A stretch of DNA of 64,000 bases, taken from contig NZ_JAOQJC010000027.1 of NCBI RefSeq assembly GCF_025567625.1, forward strand, positions 1 to 64,000, in the 5' to 3' direction. Position 1 is the first letter of the stretch. Each line of letters begins with the position of its first letter. The notes under the pieces are model-generated. The model was given only the letters and a program-made list of their open reading frames with translations. It made no database searches and was not told the DNA's origin. The position numbers and the translations under genes were made by a program. Origin of the DNA: Paenibacillus sp. J5C2022. Lineage in GTDB: Bacteria; Bacillota; Bacilli; Paenibacillales; Paenibacillaceae. Of this stretch, positions 43,543-51,186 are shown in pieces.

Positions 43543-44280
43543 ATGGGACGCTTAGCATCACTCAAGTATGTTGCGGCGACATCCCTTCTGCTGCCGGTTA
43601 GCGCTGCGCTAATGTGGCCGGGAAGGCTATGGATCGTAGCCGTCTTAATTGCCTGGCTTATCGCTGTATCCGCATTGTGGATCAAGGCGGAGAGAATGAA
43701 CTGCCAGGATCGGATGAGCAGAACTGTCCATGCGATGCAACATGCAGGCATCCGTACGCTTAATCATCACCGGCATGACTGGATGAACGATCTTCAGGTG
43801 CTTTATGGCTACATAAGGCTGGATAAGCTGGATAAGAGCATACAATATGTGGAGAAGATAAGAGAGAGAATGATCGGCGAAAGCGCGGTCGCCAAGCTCG
43901 GCGTTCCATCGCTCGTCAGCTATATCCAGTCGTTCCGAACGCTGACCAATTCCTTAACCCTTGAAGTAGTCATTCAGGAAGGCCTTAATCTGAGGGATAT
44001 GGCGCTGGATGAGGAAGGTGTCGCACATACGATTATGGAGACGATCAACGCATATCGCTTCGCAGCCAAGACGGGCTACGAGGCGCCAAGCATGCTGAGG
44101 GTGGAACTCAGTCACGACGATGCTGCATTGTATGCGGCTTTCTATTATGAAGGCGAACTGATCAATGAACAGCAATGGAAGCAAAAAATACAACAGCAGT
44201 TGATGGGCGCACCCATGAAGCCTGTAGGCAAAGAGCATACTGTGACAAGTATGCTGCTTCGGGCGGAGATGCGCGCCTGA
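43543..44280 (+). CDS. spo0B: Spo0B-like sporulation phosphotransferase with membrane anchor
   Basis: Spo0B passes phosphate from Spo0F to Spo0A in the sporulation phosphorelay. The 245-residue product carries the phospho-accepting histidine His78 in HHRHDWMNDLQVLYGY, then a degenerate histidine-kinase-like C-terminal domain without clear ATP-binding boxes. Two hydrophobic segments (about 6-25 and 29-47) precede the helical hairpin, so this form should be membrane-bound, unlike B. subtilis Spo0B. Position between rpmA and obg is the conserved one. Confidence 0.9.
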   Translation: MGRLASLKYVAATSLLLPVSAALMWPGRLWIVAVLIAWLIAVSALWIKAERMNCQDRMSRTVHAMQHAGIRTLNHHRHDWMNDLQVLYGYIRLDKLDKSIQYVEKIRERMIGESAVAKLGVPSLVSYIQSFRTLTNSLTLEVVIQEGLNLRDMALDEEGVAHTIMETINAYRFAAKTGYEAPSMLRVELSHDDAALYAAFYYEGELINEQQWKQKIQQQLMGAPMKPVGKEHTVTSMLLRAEMRA

Positions 44281-44293
44281 ACGGAGGCAAGAC

Positions 44294-45616
44294 ATGTTTG
44301 TCGATAAAGCGAAAATATTTGTGAAAGGCGGCGACGGGGGAGACGGCATCGTATCCTTCCGCCGTGAGAAGTACGTGGAGAATGGCGGCCCTGCGGGCGG
44401 CGACGGCGGCAATGGCGGCGATCTGGTATTCCAGGTGGACGAAGGCTTGCGCACGCTGATGGACTTCCGCTATCAGAAGCACTTCAAGGCGCAGCGCGGA
44501 GAACGCGGGAAGGTCAAAAGCATGCATGGCGCCAGCGCGGATGACACGATCGTCCGCATTCCGCCGGGCACGGTCATCGTAGATGACGATACCGGTGAGA
44601 CGATCGCAGATATGACGCGTCACGGTCAGAAGGTTATTGTCGCCAAGGGGGGACGCGGCGGACGCGGCAATTGCCGGTTCGCTACGCCGACGAATCCGGC
44701 ACCTTATATCGCGGAGAATGGCGAAGAAGGCGAAGAGCGGTGGGTTGTGCTGGAACTGAAGGTGATGGCCGACGTAGGGCTGGTGGGCTTCCCGAGTGTG
44801 GGCAAGTCTACGCTGCTGTCGGTAGTATCCGGCGCGAAGCCGAAGATTGGCGCTTACCACTTCACGACGCTGTCGCCCAATCTGGGCGTGGTGGATGTAG
44901 GGGATGGCCGCAGCTTCGTCATGGCGGATCTTCCCGGTCTGATCGAAGGCGCGCATGAAGGCGTAGGACTGGGTCATGAATTCCTGCGCCATGTGGAGCG
45001 GACACGGGTGATTGTCCATGTCGTGGACATGAGCGGCTCGGAAGGACGCGATCCCTTCGACGATTGGAAGAAGATCAATGAAGAGCTGAAGCTGTACAAT
45101 GCGAAGCTTGCGGATCGGCCGCAGATCATCGCCGCGGGCAAGATGGACATGCCTGATGCGGCCGACCAGCTGGAGCTGTTCCGGGAGCAGCTGCAGGAGG
45201 AAGGCTATCAGAACTATACGATCATGCCAATCTCATCCTTGACGAAGCAAGGCATACAGGAGCTGCTGTACAAGGCTGCGGACGTGCTGGATGAGACGGC
45301 GGATACCGTAGAAGTGGAAGAAGTGAAGGAAGTCGAGGAGCGCAAGGTCTATACGTTCGAGAGCAAGAAGGAAGCGGACTTCACGATTCGTCGCGACAAT
45401 GAGGAGTACGTCGTGGAGAGCGAGGAGATCAAGCGTTATATGAAGCGATTCAATCTGAATTCGTACGATGCCGTCATGCGCTTCGCCCGTATGCTTCGGA
45501 AGATGGGCGTGGACGACGCGCTCCGGAAGCGGGGCGCCAAGGACGGCGACGTCGTTCGCATCGAAGACTATTCCTTTGAATTTTTTGAAGGCACCGATTA
45601 TAATCCGTACGATTAA
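44294..45616 (+). CDS. obg: GTPase Obg
   Basis: Obg is an essential GTPase linked to 50S assembly, the stringent response and sporulation. The 440-residue product has the glycine-rich N-terminal fold (KGGDGGDGIVSFRREKYVEN), the G domain with GFPSVGKST, DLPGLIEGA and AAGKMDMPD (G4 has AGKMD in place of NKxD), and the C-terminal OCT domain (about 350-425). The ribosome-binding site is CGGAGG. It follows spo0B by 13 bases, the conserved pair. Confidence 0.97.
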   Translation: MFVDKAKIFVKGGDGGDGIVSFRREKYVENGGPAGGDGGNGGDLVFQVDEGLRTLMDFRYQKHFKAQRGERGKVKSMHGASADDTIVRIPPGTVIVDDDTGETIADMTRHGQKVIVAKGGRGGRGNCRFATPTNPAPYIAENGEEGEERWVVLELKVMADVGLVGFPSVGKSTLLSVVSGAKPKIGAYHFTTLSPNLGVVDVGDGRSFVMADLPGLIEGAHEGVGLGHEFLRHVERTRVIVHVVDMSGSEGRDPFDDWKKINEELKLYNAKLADRPQIIAAGKMDMPDAADQLELFREQLQEEGYQNYTIMPISSLTKQGIQELLYKAADVLDETADTVEVEEVKEVEERKVYTFESKKEADFTIRRDNEEYVVESEEIKRYMKRFNLNSYDAVMRFARMLRKMGVDDALRKRGAKDGDVVRIEDYSFEFFEGTDYNPYD

Positions 45617-45622
45617 TCCTAT

Positions 45623-45648
45623 AGACGACAGCTGTCGTCTTTTTTTTC
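45623..45648 (+). terminator. Rho-independent terminator of obg
   Basis: Palindromic stem AGACGACAGCTGTCGTCT followed by eight T, 7 bases after the obg stop. Confidence 0.88.
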
Positions 45649-45658
45649 GAGCAGCCTA

Positions 45659-45687
45659 TTGCCGTAATGTCTCGCAAAGGTTATAAT
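45659..45687 (+). promoter_or_regulatory. sigma-A promoter of the pheB-hom-thrB-pheA operon
   Basis: -35 TTGCCG (45659-45664), 17-bp spacer, consensus -10 TATAAT (45682-45687), 42 bases before the GTG start of pheB. Confidence 0.75.
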
Positions 45688-45729
45688 GTCCACTATAGAA
45701 GAACAATTGTCTTTTTGGGGAGGACGAAT

Positions 45730-46167
45730 GTGGCTGAGCGCTATTATGTCGTTCGAGAAGAGCTGTTGCCTGAAGCGATGATGAAGACGATTCAAGTGAA
45801 GGAAATGCTGGACAGAGGCGAGGTGGCCACCGTTCATGAAGCTGTGGAGCGGGCGGGGCTGAGCCGAAGCGCATTTTACAAATACAAGGATGGCGTATTC
45901 GCTCTGAATGAAATCGGTCGGGAGAGAATTGTGACGATCGCGATGGACTTGGAGCATCGCTCCGGCGTATTGTCGAACGTGCTGGCACTAATGGCCAGTC
46001 TGGAAGGCAACGTCCTGACGATGAATCAGAGCATACCGCTGCAAGGCTATGCCAACGTCGTTGTATCCGTGGATATATCGCAAGTGACCAGAGAGCTGTC
46101 CGAGCTGATATCGCTGCTTGGCAGCCAGCCGGGCGTCAGGAAGGCAATCGTCATCGGGCAGGGCTAA
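45730..46167 (+). CDS. pheB: ACT domain-containing protein PheB
   Basis: A 145-residue protein of the UPF0735/PheB family. It has an N-terminal segment with a helix-turn-helix-like stretch (TVHEAVERAGLSRSAFYKYKDGVF) and a C-terminal ACT domain (about 72-142, IVTIAMDLEHRSGVLSNVLA). ACT domains usually sense amino acids; its partner and role are not settled. It starts at GTG 45730, 6 bases after GGGGAGG; the nearby ATG 45728 is out of frame. It heads the hom-thrB-pheA cluster. Confidence 0.9.
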   Translation: MAERYYVVREELLPEAMMKTIQVKEMLDRGEVATVHEAVERAGLSRSAFYKYKDGVFALNEIGRERIVTIAMDLEHRSGVLSNVLALMASLEGNVLTMNQSIPLQGYANVVVSVDISQVTRELSELISLLGSQPGVRKAIVIGQG

Positions 46168-46183
46168 CAGAGGATGAGAGAGG

Positions 46184-47485
46184 ATGGATGAAGCAGAGAT
46201 GAAACCGGTGAAGATAGGATTATTAGGGCTTGGAACGGTAGGCACAGGTGTAGTTCGTCTGGTAGAAGGTCATCAGGAGGACCTGCAGAACAGTTCAGGA
46301 TCGCCGATCGTTATTGAGAAGATATTGGTGCAGAACAAGAGCAAGGAGCGCGATATTAATGTATCGCCCGACAAGCTAACGGAAGATCCTTGGGAAGTGA
46401 TCAAGGACCCTGCCGTCGACGTGATTGTAGAAGTGATGGGCGGTGTGCAGCAGACGAAGGAATACTTGCTGGAAGCACTGTCGCTGGGCAAGCATATCGT
46501 GACAGCCAACAAGGACTTGATGGCGCTGCACGGCCCCGAGTTGCTGGAGATGGCGAAGGCGCATGGCTGTGATGTCATGTATGAGGCGAGCGTAGCAGGA
46601 GGCATTCCCATTATCCGCACGCTGATCGAAGGCTTCTCGTCCGATCGCATTACGAAGATTATGGGCATCGTGAACGGAACGACGAATTACATTATGACGA
46701 AGATGAGCCAGGAGGGAGCCGCTTACGCCGATGTGCTGAAGGAAGCGCAAGAGCTCGGTTATGCGGAATCCGATCCGACCTCCGATGTAGAGGGGCTGGA
46801 TGCCGCCCGCAAGATGACGATTCTGGCGACGCTCGGCTTCCGCGCCAACGTCGACCTGTCGGATGTGTCCACCGAGGGCATATCGAAGGTGACGAAGGAG
46901 GATATTCTGTACGCGAAGCGTCTGGGCTATGAGGTTAAGCTGCTTGGTATTGCCGAGCGCCAGGACGATCTGATCAGCATTAGCGTACAGCCTACGATGG
47001 TGAAGAACACCCACCCTATCGCATCCGTGAACGGAGTCTTCAATGCGGTCTACGTGTATGGCGAAGCTGTGGGCGAGACGATGTTCTACGGTCCCGGCGC
47101 AGGGGAGCTGCCTACGGCGACGTCCGTCGTCGCGGATCTGGTAGCCGTCGTGAAGAACCTGAATCTGGGAGTGAACGGCAAGAACAGTGCAGTTGCGTAC
47201 AAGGAGAAGAAGCTGAAGACGGATGAGCAGATTTCCTCGAAGTACTTCATGCTTCTCCATGTAGCGGACCGCGCGGGCGTATTGGCGCAAATTACGCAAA
47301 TATTCGCGAAGTACGAGGTCAGCCTGGACGCGGTGCTGCAGCAGCCGAATCCGGCCAATCCGGCGGCGGAGATCATCATCATTACTCATGATGCCAGTAA
47401 GGCATCTGTCGGCAAGGTGCTGAAAGCGTTCGAGGAACTGGACGTCATCTTCAACGTGAAGAGCGTATATAGGGTTGAAGGCTAA
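46184..47485 (+). CDS. hom: homoserine dehydrogenase
   Basis: Hom reduces aspartate semialdehyde to homoserine, the step before threonine and methionine. The 433-residue product has the NAD(P) motif GLLGLGTVGTGVVRL, the catalytic-region motifs VMYEASVAGGIPIIRTL and NGTTNYIMTKM, ESDPTSDVEGLDAARK, and a C-terminal ACT domain (about 352-430) for threonine feedback. ATG 46184 has AGGATGAG upstream; ATG 46199 is an alternative. Its stop shares a base with the thrB start. Confidence 0.97.
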   Translation: MDEAEMKPVKIGLLGLGTVGTGVVRLVEGHQEDLQNSSGSPIVIEKILVQNKSKERDINVSPDKLTEDPWEVIKDPAVDVIVEVMGGVQQTKEYLLEALSLGKHIVTANKDLMALHGPELLEMAKAHGCDVMYEASVAGGIPIIRTLIEGFSSDRITKIMGIVNGTTNYIMTKMSQEGAAYADVLKEAQELGYAESDPTSDVEGLDAARKMTILATLGFRANVDLSDVSTEGISKVTKEDILYAKRLGYEVKLLGIAERQDDLISISVQPTMVKNTHPIASVNGVFNAVYVYGEAVGETMFYGPGAGELPTATSVVADLVAVVKNLNLGVNGKNSAVAYKEKKLKTDEQISSKYFMLLHVADRAGVLAQITQIFAKYEVSLDAVLQQPNPANPAAEIIIITHDASKASVGKVLKAFEELDVIFNVKSVYRVEG

Positions 47486-48498
47486 TGAACGGGATGAATG
47501 CGCAAGGTCGTAAAGTGATCGTCAAGGTGCCGGCGAGCACGGCTAATCTGGGACCGGGATTCGATTCGCTCGGAATGGCATTGTCGCTCTATACGTGGAT
47601 CGAGATGAAGCAGTCCGATGAGACGGTGTTCCATCTGCATGGCGAAGGCAAGGACGAGTTGCCCCGGGATAAATCCAATCTGGTGTACAAAGTGGCCCAG
47701 ATGGTATTCCTCGAGGCAGGCGTCAGCGTGCCGGAGCTTGAAATCGCGATGTACAGCGAGATTCCGCTGACGCGTGGTCTGGGCAGCAGTGCGACGGCGA
47801 TTATCGGAGCGCTGGCGGCGGCCAATGCGCTGATCGGGGAGCCGCTGAGCAGGGACCGGCTGTTCCAGATGGCGACGGCGCTGGAGGGGCATCCCGACAA
47901 TGTCGGAGCTTCGCTATTCGGCGGCATTATCGTCGCCGCCTGGGACGGCGAGACGGCGCAACATGTGCGCCTGGAGCCGCCATCCCAGCTGGAGACGCTG
48001 GTGGCCATCCCAGCGTTCCAGCTGTCCACGGAGAAGGCGAGGCATGCGCTGCCTTCCGGGGTAAGCATGGCCGACGCCGTGTTCAACGTCGGCCGCAGCT
48101 CGCTGCTCGTCGCCGCACTGGCCAGCGGCGAGCTCGGTCTTATCCGTCATGCGATGCGGGACCGGCTGCACCAGCCCTATCGGGCGGCGCTCATCCCCGG
48201 CATGACGGAGATATTGGAGCGCGCCGCCGAGTACGGCGCGCTTGGCGCGGCGCTTAGCGGGGCCGGGCCCACGCTCATCGCATTCGTGGACGCCGCCGGC
48301 AGCGAGAAGGCGGCGCTGGAGAGCTTCCTGCAGCGGACATTGCAGAAGGAAGGGATTGCGGCGGAGACGATGTGGCTGGCGCCATGCTCTGCCGGACCGG
48401 AGATTACCGTCGTCGACGAGGTCGCGCCTGAGAGCGGCAGCTATCAACCATCATGGCAATCACTGCTGGATGTCGTCAAAGGAGAAGTCAAGGCATGA
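47485..48498 (+). CDS. thrB: homoserine kinase
   Basis: ThrB phosphorylates homoserine. The 337-residue GHMP kinase has VKVPASTANLGPGFDSLGMAL, the ATP loop PLTRGLGSSATAIIGALAAA and GAALSGAGPTLIAF. It is about 20-30 residues longer than usual at the C terminus (from ITVVDEV onward). It is coupled to hom by a one-base overlap and to pheA by ATGA. Threonine synthase (thrC) is not in this cluster. Confidence 0.96.
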   Translation: MNGMNAQGRKVIVKVPASTANLGPGFDSLGMALSLYTWIEMKQSDETVFHLHGEGKDELPRDKSNLVYKVAQMVFLEAGVSVPELEIAMYSEIPLTRGLGSSATAIIGALAAANALIGEPLSRDRLFQMATALEGHPDNVGASLFGGIIVAAWDGETAQHVRLEPPSQLETLVAIPAFQLSTEKARHALPSGVSMADAVFNVGRSSLLVAALASGELGLIRHAMRDRLHQPYRAALIPGMTEILERAAEYGALGAALSGAGPTLIAFVDAAGSEKAALESFLQRTLQKEGIAAETMWLAPCSAGPEITVVDEVAPESGSYQPSWQSLLDVVKGEVKA

Positions 48499-49367
48499 AA
48501 AGAATCGCGTTGTTGCCGGCAGGTTCCGTATCTGACGAGGCAGCCAAGCAGTTTTTCGGAGACAAGGAAGTGGAGTGGGAGCATCATCGGCTCATCGCTG
48601 ACGTGTTCCAGGCAACGGAGAGAGGCGACTGTCATTATAGCGTCATTCCCATCGAGAATACGATAGAAGGTTCCGTGAACCTGCATATGGACTGGATCGT
48701 CCATGAAGTGGATCTGCCGATGCAGGCGGAGTGGGTGTACCCCTCTATTCAGAATTTGATCGGCCGCCATGACGAACTGGAAGACGGGAATGGCAGCTTC
48801 GATTATTCCTGCATACGGAAAGTAATCAGCCATCCCGTCGCCATGGCGCAATGCCATCAGTTCTTGCGCACCTATATACCGCATGCGGAGAAGGAGCATA
48901 CCGGCAGCACGGCGGAGGCGGTCCGGTATGTGAAGGAGCATCCCGGCGAAGGCATTGTGGCGATCGGCACGGGAAGAGCGGCGGTGAACAATGGGCTGGA
49001 CGTGCTGGCGAAAGGGATAACCGATCACGACAACAACTATACCCGCTTTATGCTTGTTGGGCCGGAGCGTTACACGGCGCGGCAGTCGGAGCGGATCAAG
49101 ACAAGTATCCTGATTACGCTGCCGGAGGATTATCCCGGGGCGCTTCATCAGGTGCTCTCTGCATTCGCTTGGCGGCGGATCAATCTTTCGCGGATCGAAT
49201 CACGGCCGACGAAGAAGAAGCTGGGCAACTACTATTTCTATATCGAGATTGAGATGTCGCTGGATACCGTACTGCTGCCTGCCGCACTGCAGGAAATTGA
49301 AGCGATTGGCTGCCAAATTCGCATTTTGGGTTGTTATCCGAGCTTTTCTTATCAACAGCTGTTATAA
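48495..49367 (+). CDS. pheA: prephenate dehydratase
   Basis: PheA converts prephenate to phenylpyruvate in phenylalanine synthesis. The 290-residue product has VIPIENTIEGSVN, the catalytic threonine motif in NNYTRFMLVG, and a C-terminal ACT domain with the phenylalanine-binding ESRP (RIESRPTKKKLGNYYFYIE). The N-terminal GPxGTFSxxAA motif is replaced by LPAGSVSDEAAKQFFG, an unusual variant. ATG 48495 is coupled to the thrB stop. Confidence 0.93.
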   Translation: MKRIALLPAGSVSDEAAKQFFGDKEVEWEHHRLIADVFQATERGDCHYSVIPIENTIEGSVNLHMDWIVHEVDLPMQAEWVYPSIQNLIGRHDELEDGNGSFDYSCIRKVISHPVAMAQCHQFLRTYIPHAEKEHTGSTAEAVRYVKEHPGEGIVAIGTGRAAVNNGLDVLAKGITDHDNNYTRFMLVGPERYTARQSERIKTSILITLPEDYPGALHQVLSAFAWRRINLSRIESRPTKKKLGNYYFYIEIEMSLDTVLLPAALQEIEAIGCQIRILGCYPSFSYQQLL

Positions 49368-49368
49368 T
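49360..49368 (+). promoter_or_regulatory. extended -10 element before ilvE
   Basis: TGT followed by TATAAT (49363-49368) overlaps the last codons of pheA, 35 bases before ilvE. No good -35 is at the standard distance. Confidence 0.45.
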
Positions 49369-49403
49369 AAAGGGGTATATCATTCGGAGGTGTGGGCGTA
49401 GGT

Positions 49404-50285
49404 ATGGCACAGCAATGGATTTATCTGAATGGAGAATTCGTAACGAAAGAAGAAGCTACAGTATCTGTATATGATCATGGCTTTCTGTATGGCGACGGTA
49501 TTTTCGAAGGTATCCGTATTTATGACGGCAATATCTTCAAGTGCAAGGAGCATCTGGACAGACTGTATGATTCCGCAAAGTCGATTATGCTGGACATGCC
49601 GTTGACGCTGGATGAGATGCAGGAAGCGCTTGTAGAGACGATTCGCCGCAATGAGCTGCAAGACGGCTATATCCGTCTCATCGTATCCCGCGGGCCGGGC
49701 AATCTGGGGCTTGATCCGAAGCGTTGTCCGCAGGCATGGGTGATCATTATCGTGGAGCAGCTGGCGATATATCCGGAGGAGGCTTACAAGAATGGTCTCG
49801 TGTCCGTCTCTGTATCGCAGCGTCGCAACATCCCTGATGCGCTCAATCCGAAGATCAAGTCGTTGAACTACCTGAACAACATTCTGGTGAAAATCCAGGC
49901 GAATCTTGCGGGCGTGGGAGAAGCGATCATGCTCAATTCGCAAGGGTACGTAGCGGAGGGCTCCAGCGACAATATCTTCATAATTAAGAACGGCACTGTG
50001 TTCACTCCCCCTTGTTATGTCGGCGCTCTGGAAGGCATTACGCGGGCGGCAATTATGGATCTGTGTCGGAAGCACGGCTATGCGCTGAAGGAAGAGCCAT
50101 TCACGCTGCATGACGTATATGTGGCGGATGAAGTGTTCTTCACGGGGACGGCGGCTGAGGTTATCGCTGTTCGTGAGGTGGATGGCCGCACGATCGGCTC
50201 CGGTCAAGCGGGTCCGATCACGACTCACTTGCTGAAGGAGTTCCGCAGCATTGTCACTGTCGACGGCGTCAAGGTTTACGAATAA
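49404..50285 (+). CDS. ilvE: branched-chain amino acid aminotransferase (class IV PLP enzyme)
   Basis: A 293-residue fold-type IV aminotransferase. It has FLYGDGIFEGIRIYDGN, the Schiff-base Lys152 in PKIKSLNYLNNIL, NSQGYVAEGSSDNIFI and FFTGTAAEVIAVREVDGR. The sequence suits IlvE, the last step of valine, leucine and isoleucine synthesis; a D-amino-acid aminotransferase of the same fold cannot be wholly excluded. ATG 49404 lies 11 bases after GGAGGTG, rather far, and an in-frame GTG at 49392 overlaps that site. A terminator follows, and no other ilv gene is nearby. Confidence 0.9.
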   Translation: MAQQWIYLNGEFVTKEEATVSVYDHGFLYGDGIFEGIRIYDGNIFKCKEHLDRLYDSAKSIMLDMPLTLDEMQEALVETIRRNELQDGYIRLIVSRGPGNLGLDPKRCPQAWVIIIVEQLAIYPEEAYKNGLVSVSVSQRRNIPDALNPKIKSLNYLNNILVKIQANLAGVGEAIMLNSQGYVAEGSSDNIFIIKNGTVFTPPCYVGALEGITRAAIMDLCRKHGYALKEEPFTLHDVYVADEVFFTGTAAEVIAVREVDGRTIGSGQAGPITTHLLKEFRSIVTVDGVKVYE

Positions 50286-50316
50286 GTCGGACACACATGA
50301 TTTGGGTAACGATTAG

Positions 50317-50346
50317 AGGACTGTCTCCTGCTGGGGACGGTCCTTT
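50317..50346 (+). terminator. Rho-independent terminator of ilvE
   Basis: A 12-bp stem AGGACTGTCTCC/GGGGACGGTCCT with two G-U pairs and a 4-base loop. The T-run is only three long before the probable group II intron boundary at 50347, as expected if an insertion split the T tract. Confidence 0.75.
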
Positions 50347-50489
50347 GTGCGTTGGCAGCTCTTCGTACGAATAGGTGAAAGTCCCTAGCGCGCCGCGAGG
50401 TGGCGGGAGCGCATAGCTAATTGGTAGCGCGCTGGCCGTGGGGCAGGGTGCGGAGGACCAGAAGACAAGCTGCATTACCAGGTGTCAGT
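50347..50489 (+). mobile_element. probable 5' remnant of a bacterial group II intron (domain I)
   Basis: Begins with the group II 5' consensus GTGCG exactly after the ilvE terminator stem and three T. It continues with typical domain I pieces: hairpin TAGG-TGAAAGT-CCTA, nested helix GCGC-GCCGC/GGCGG-GCGC, hairpin GCTA/TAGC, then CTGGCCGTGGGGCAGGG and ACCAGAAGACAAGC. Class C introns are known to insert just behind terminator hairpins, which fits. No reverse-transcriptase frame and no domain V are seen, so it is a fragment. Recognised by eye only. Confidence 0.5.
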
Positions 50490-50511
50490 CCGTCTGTCTG
50501 TCTATCTGTCT
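50484..50511. repeat. short GTCT/TCTG simple repeat
   Basis: A run of imperfect 4-bp GTCT units follows the intron-like fragment directly and may mark the deletion end. Confidence 0.5.
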
Positions 50512-50572
50512 GCCGAAACGGGATATCCAACCATGCAAAATGTCGCATAATCAGTAGCAGTGTATCGGAATA

Positions 50573-50771
50573 GGCATCGCTCTCCCATCAACTCAGTAAT
50601 GGGGGGGACAATGCAGCATGATCAGAGTTAGAGTAATCGAACAGGCATCGCACTCCCATCAACTCAGTAATGGGGGAGAATACAGCATGATCAGAGTTAG
50701 AGTATTGGAACAGGCATCGCTCTCCCATCAACTCAGTAATGGGGGGAGAATGCAGCATGATCAGAGTGGGT
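50573..50771. repeat. about 70-bp tandem repeats, three units, intergenic
   Basis: Units start at 50573, 50644 and 50713. Each has a core CGCTCTCCCATCAACTCAGT followed by AATGGGGG-AGA, so TCTCCCAT can pair with ATGGGGGAGA as a hairpin, and then a conserved ATGCAGCATGATCAGAGT. The core belongs to the same family as the array at 29440-29700. Confidence 0.85.
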
Positions 50772-50835
50772 ATGCAGAGTAATTAAAAGTGATCAGGCGA
50801 TTGACCACAACACATGTGAGCAACTGATCCATACA

Positions 50836-50863
50836 CTATTCCTGAGATAATGGGAGAGCGAGG
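50836..50863. repeat. inverted single copy of the intergenic repeat core
   Basis: CCTGAGATAATGGGAGAGCG plus AGG, whose reverse complement CCTCGCTCTCCCATTATCTC plus AGG matches the core in the neighbouring and the 29-kb arrays. Confidence 0.6.
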
Positions 50864-51093
50864 AGGTTCGCAAAACATAGATACAGTGCTGATCAGCATC
50901 ATGAAGGGTATCTATTTAACAGATGGTGAATCTGGTCAGAGCAATCTTCGCACTAACAACTTGGACTGGTCGAGTGCTGCGCGGGTTCGTGCAGCGGTAC
51001 TTTATGGGGAGTGCGGACCGGACCGGTGCGGGTTAAAAGTGGCTCATGTTTGCTGACAATAAAATTAATGGAGAGATTTTTATGGAAAGAGGC

Positions 51094-51121
51094 GACACTC
51101 GCCCATGTTCTGCATAGGATA
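51094..51121 (+). promoter_or_regulatory. possible sigma-K type promoter of the safA-like gene
   Basis: GACA (51094-51097), 15 bp, CATAGGATA (51113-51121), which fits the sigma-K -10 CATAnnnTA, though the -35 and spacing are weak. Otherwise I see nothing in 50864-51186 except an 11-codon frame at 51082-51117. Confidence 0.3.
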
Positions 51122-51186
51122 TAGAGATTGATAACGGGCATTAGCCTTGCCTGCTTATCCAGAACGTGACGGGAGGGTATCGTCGA

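Noticed and set aside
50411..50430. GCTAATTGGTAGC-like stem as a tRNA arm
   Set aside because: No cloverleaf can be formed around it; it fits the group II intron-like fragment better.
51082..51117. 11-codon frame MERGDTRPCSA with a Shine-Dalgarno-like GGAGAG
   Set aside because: Too short to support, overlaps a possible sigma-K promoter, and has no leader-peptide logic.
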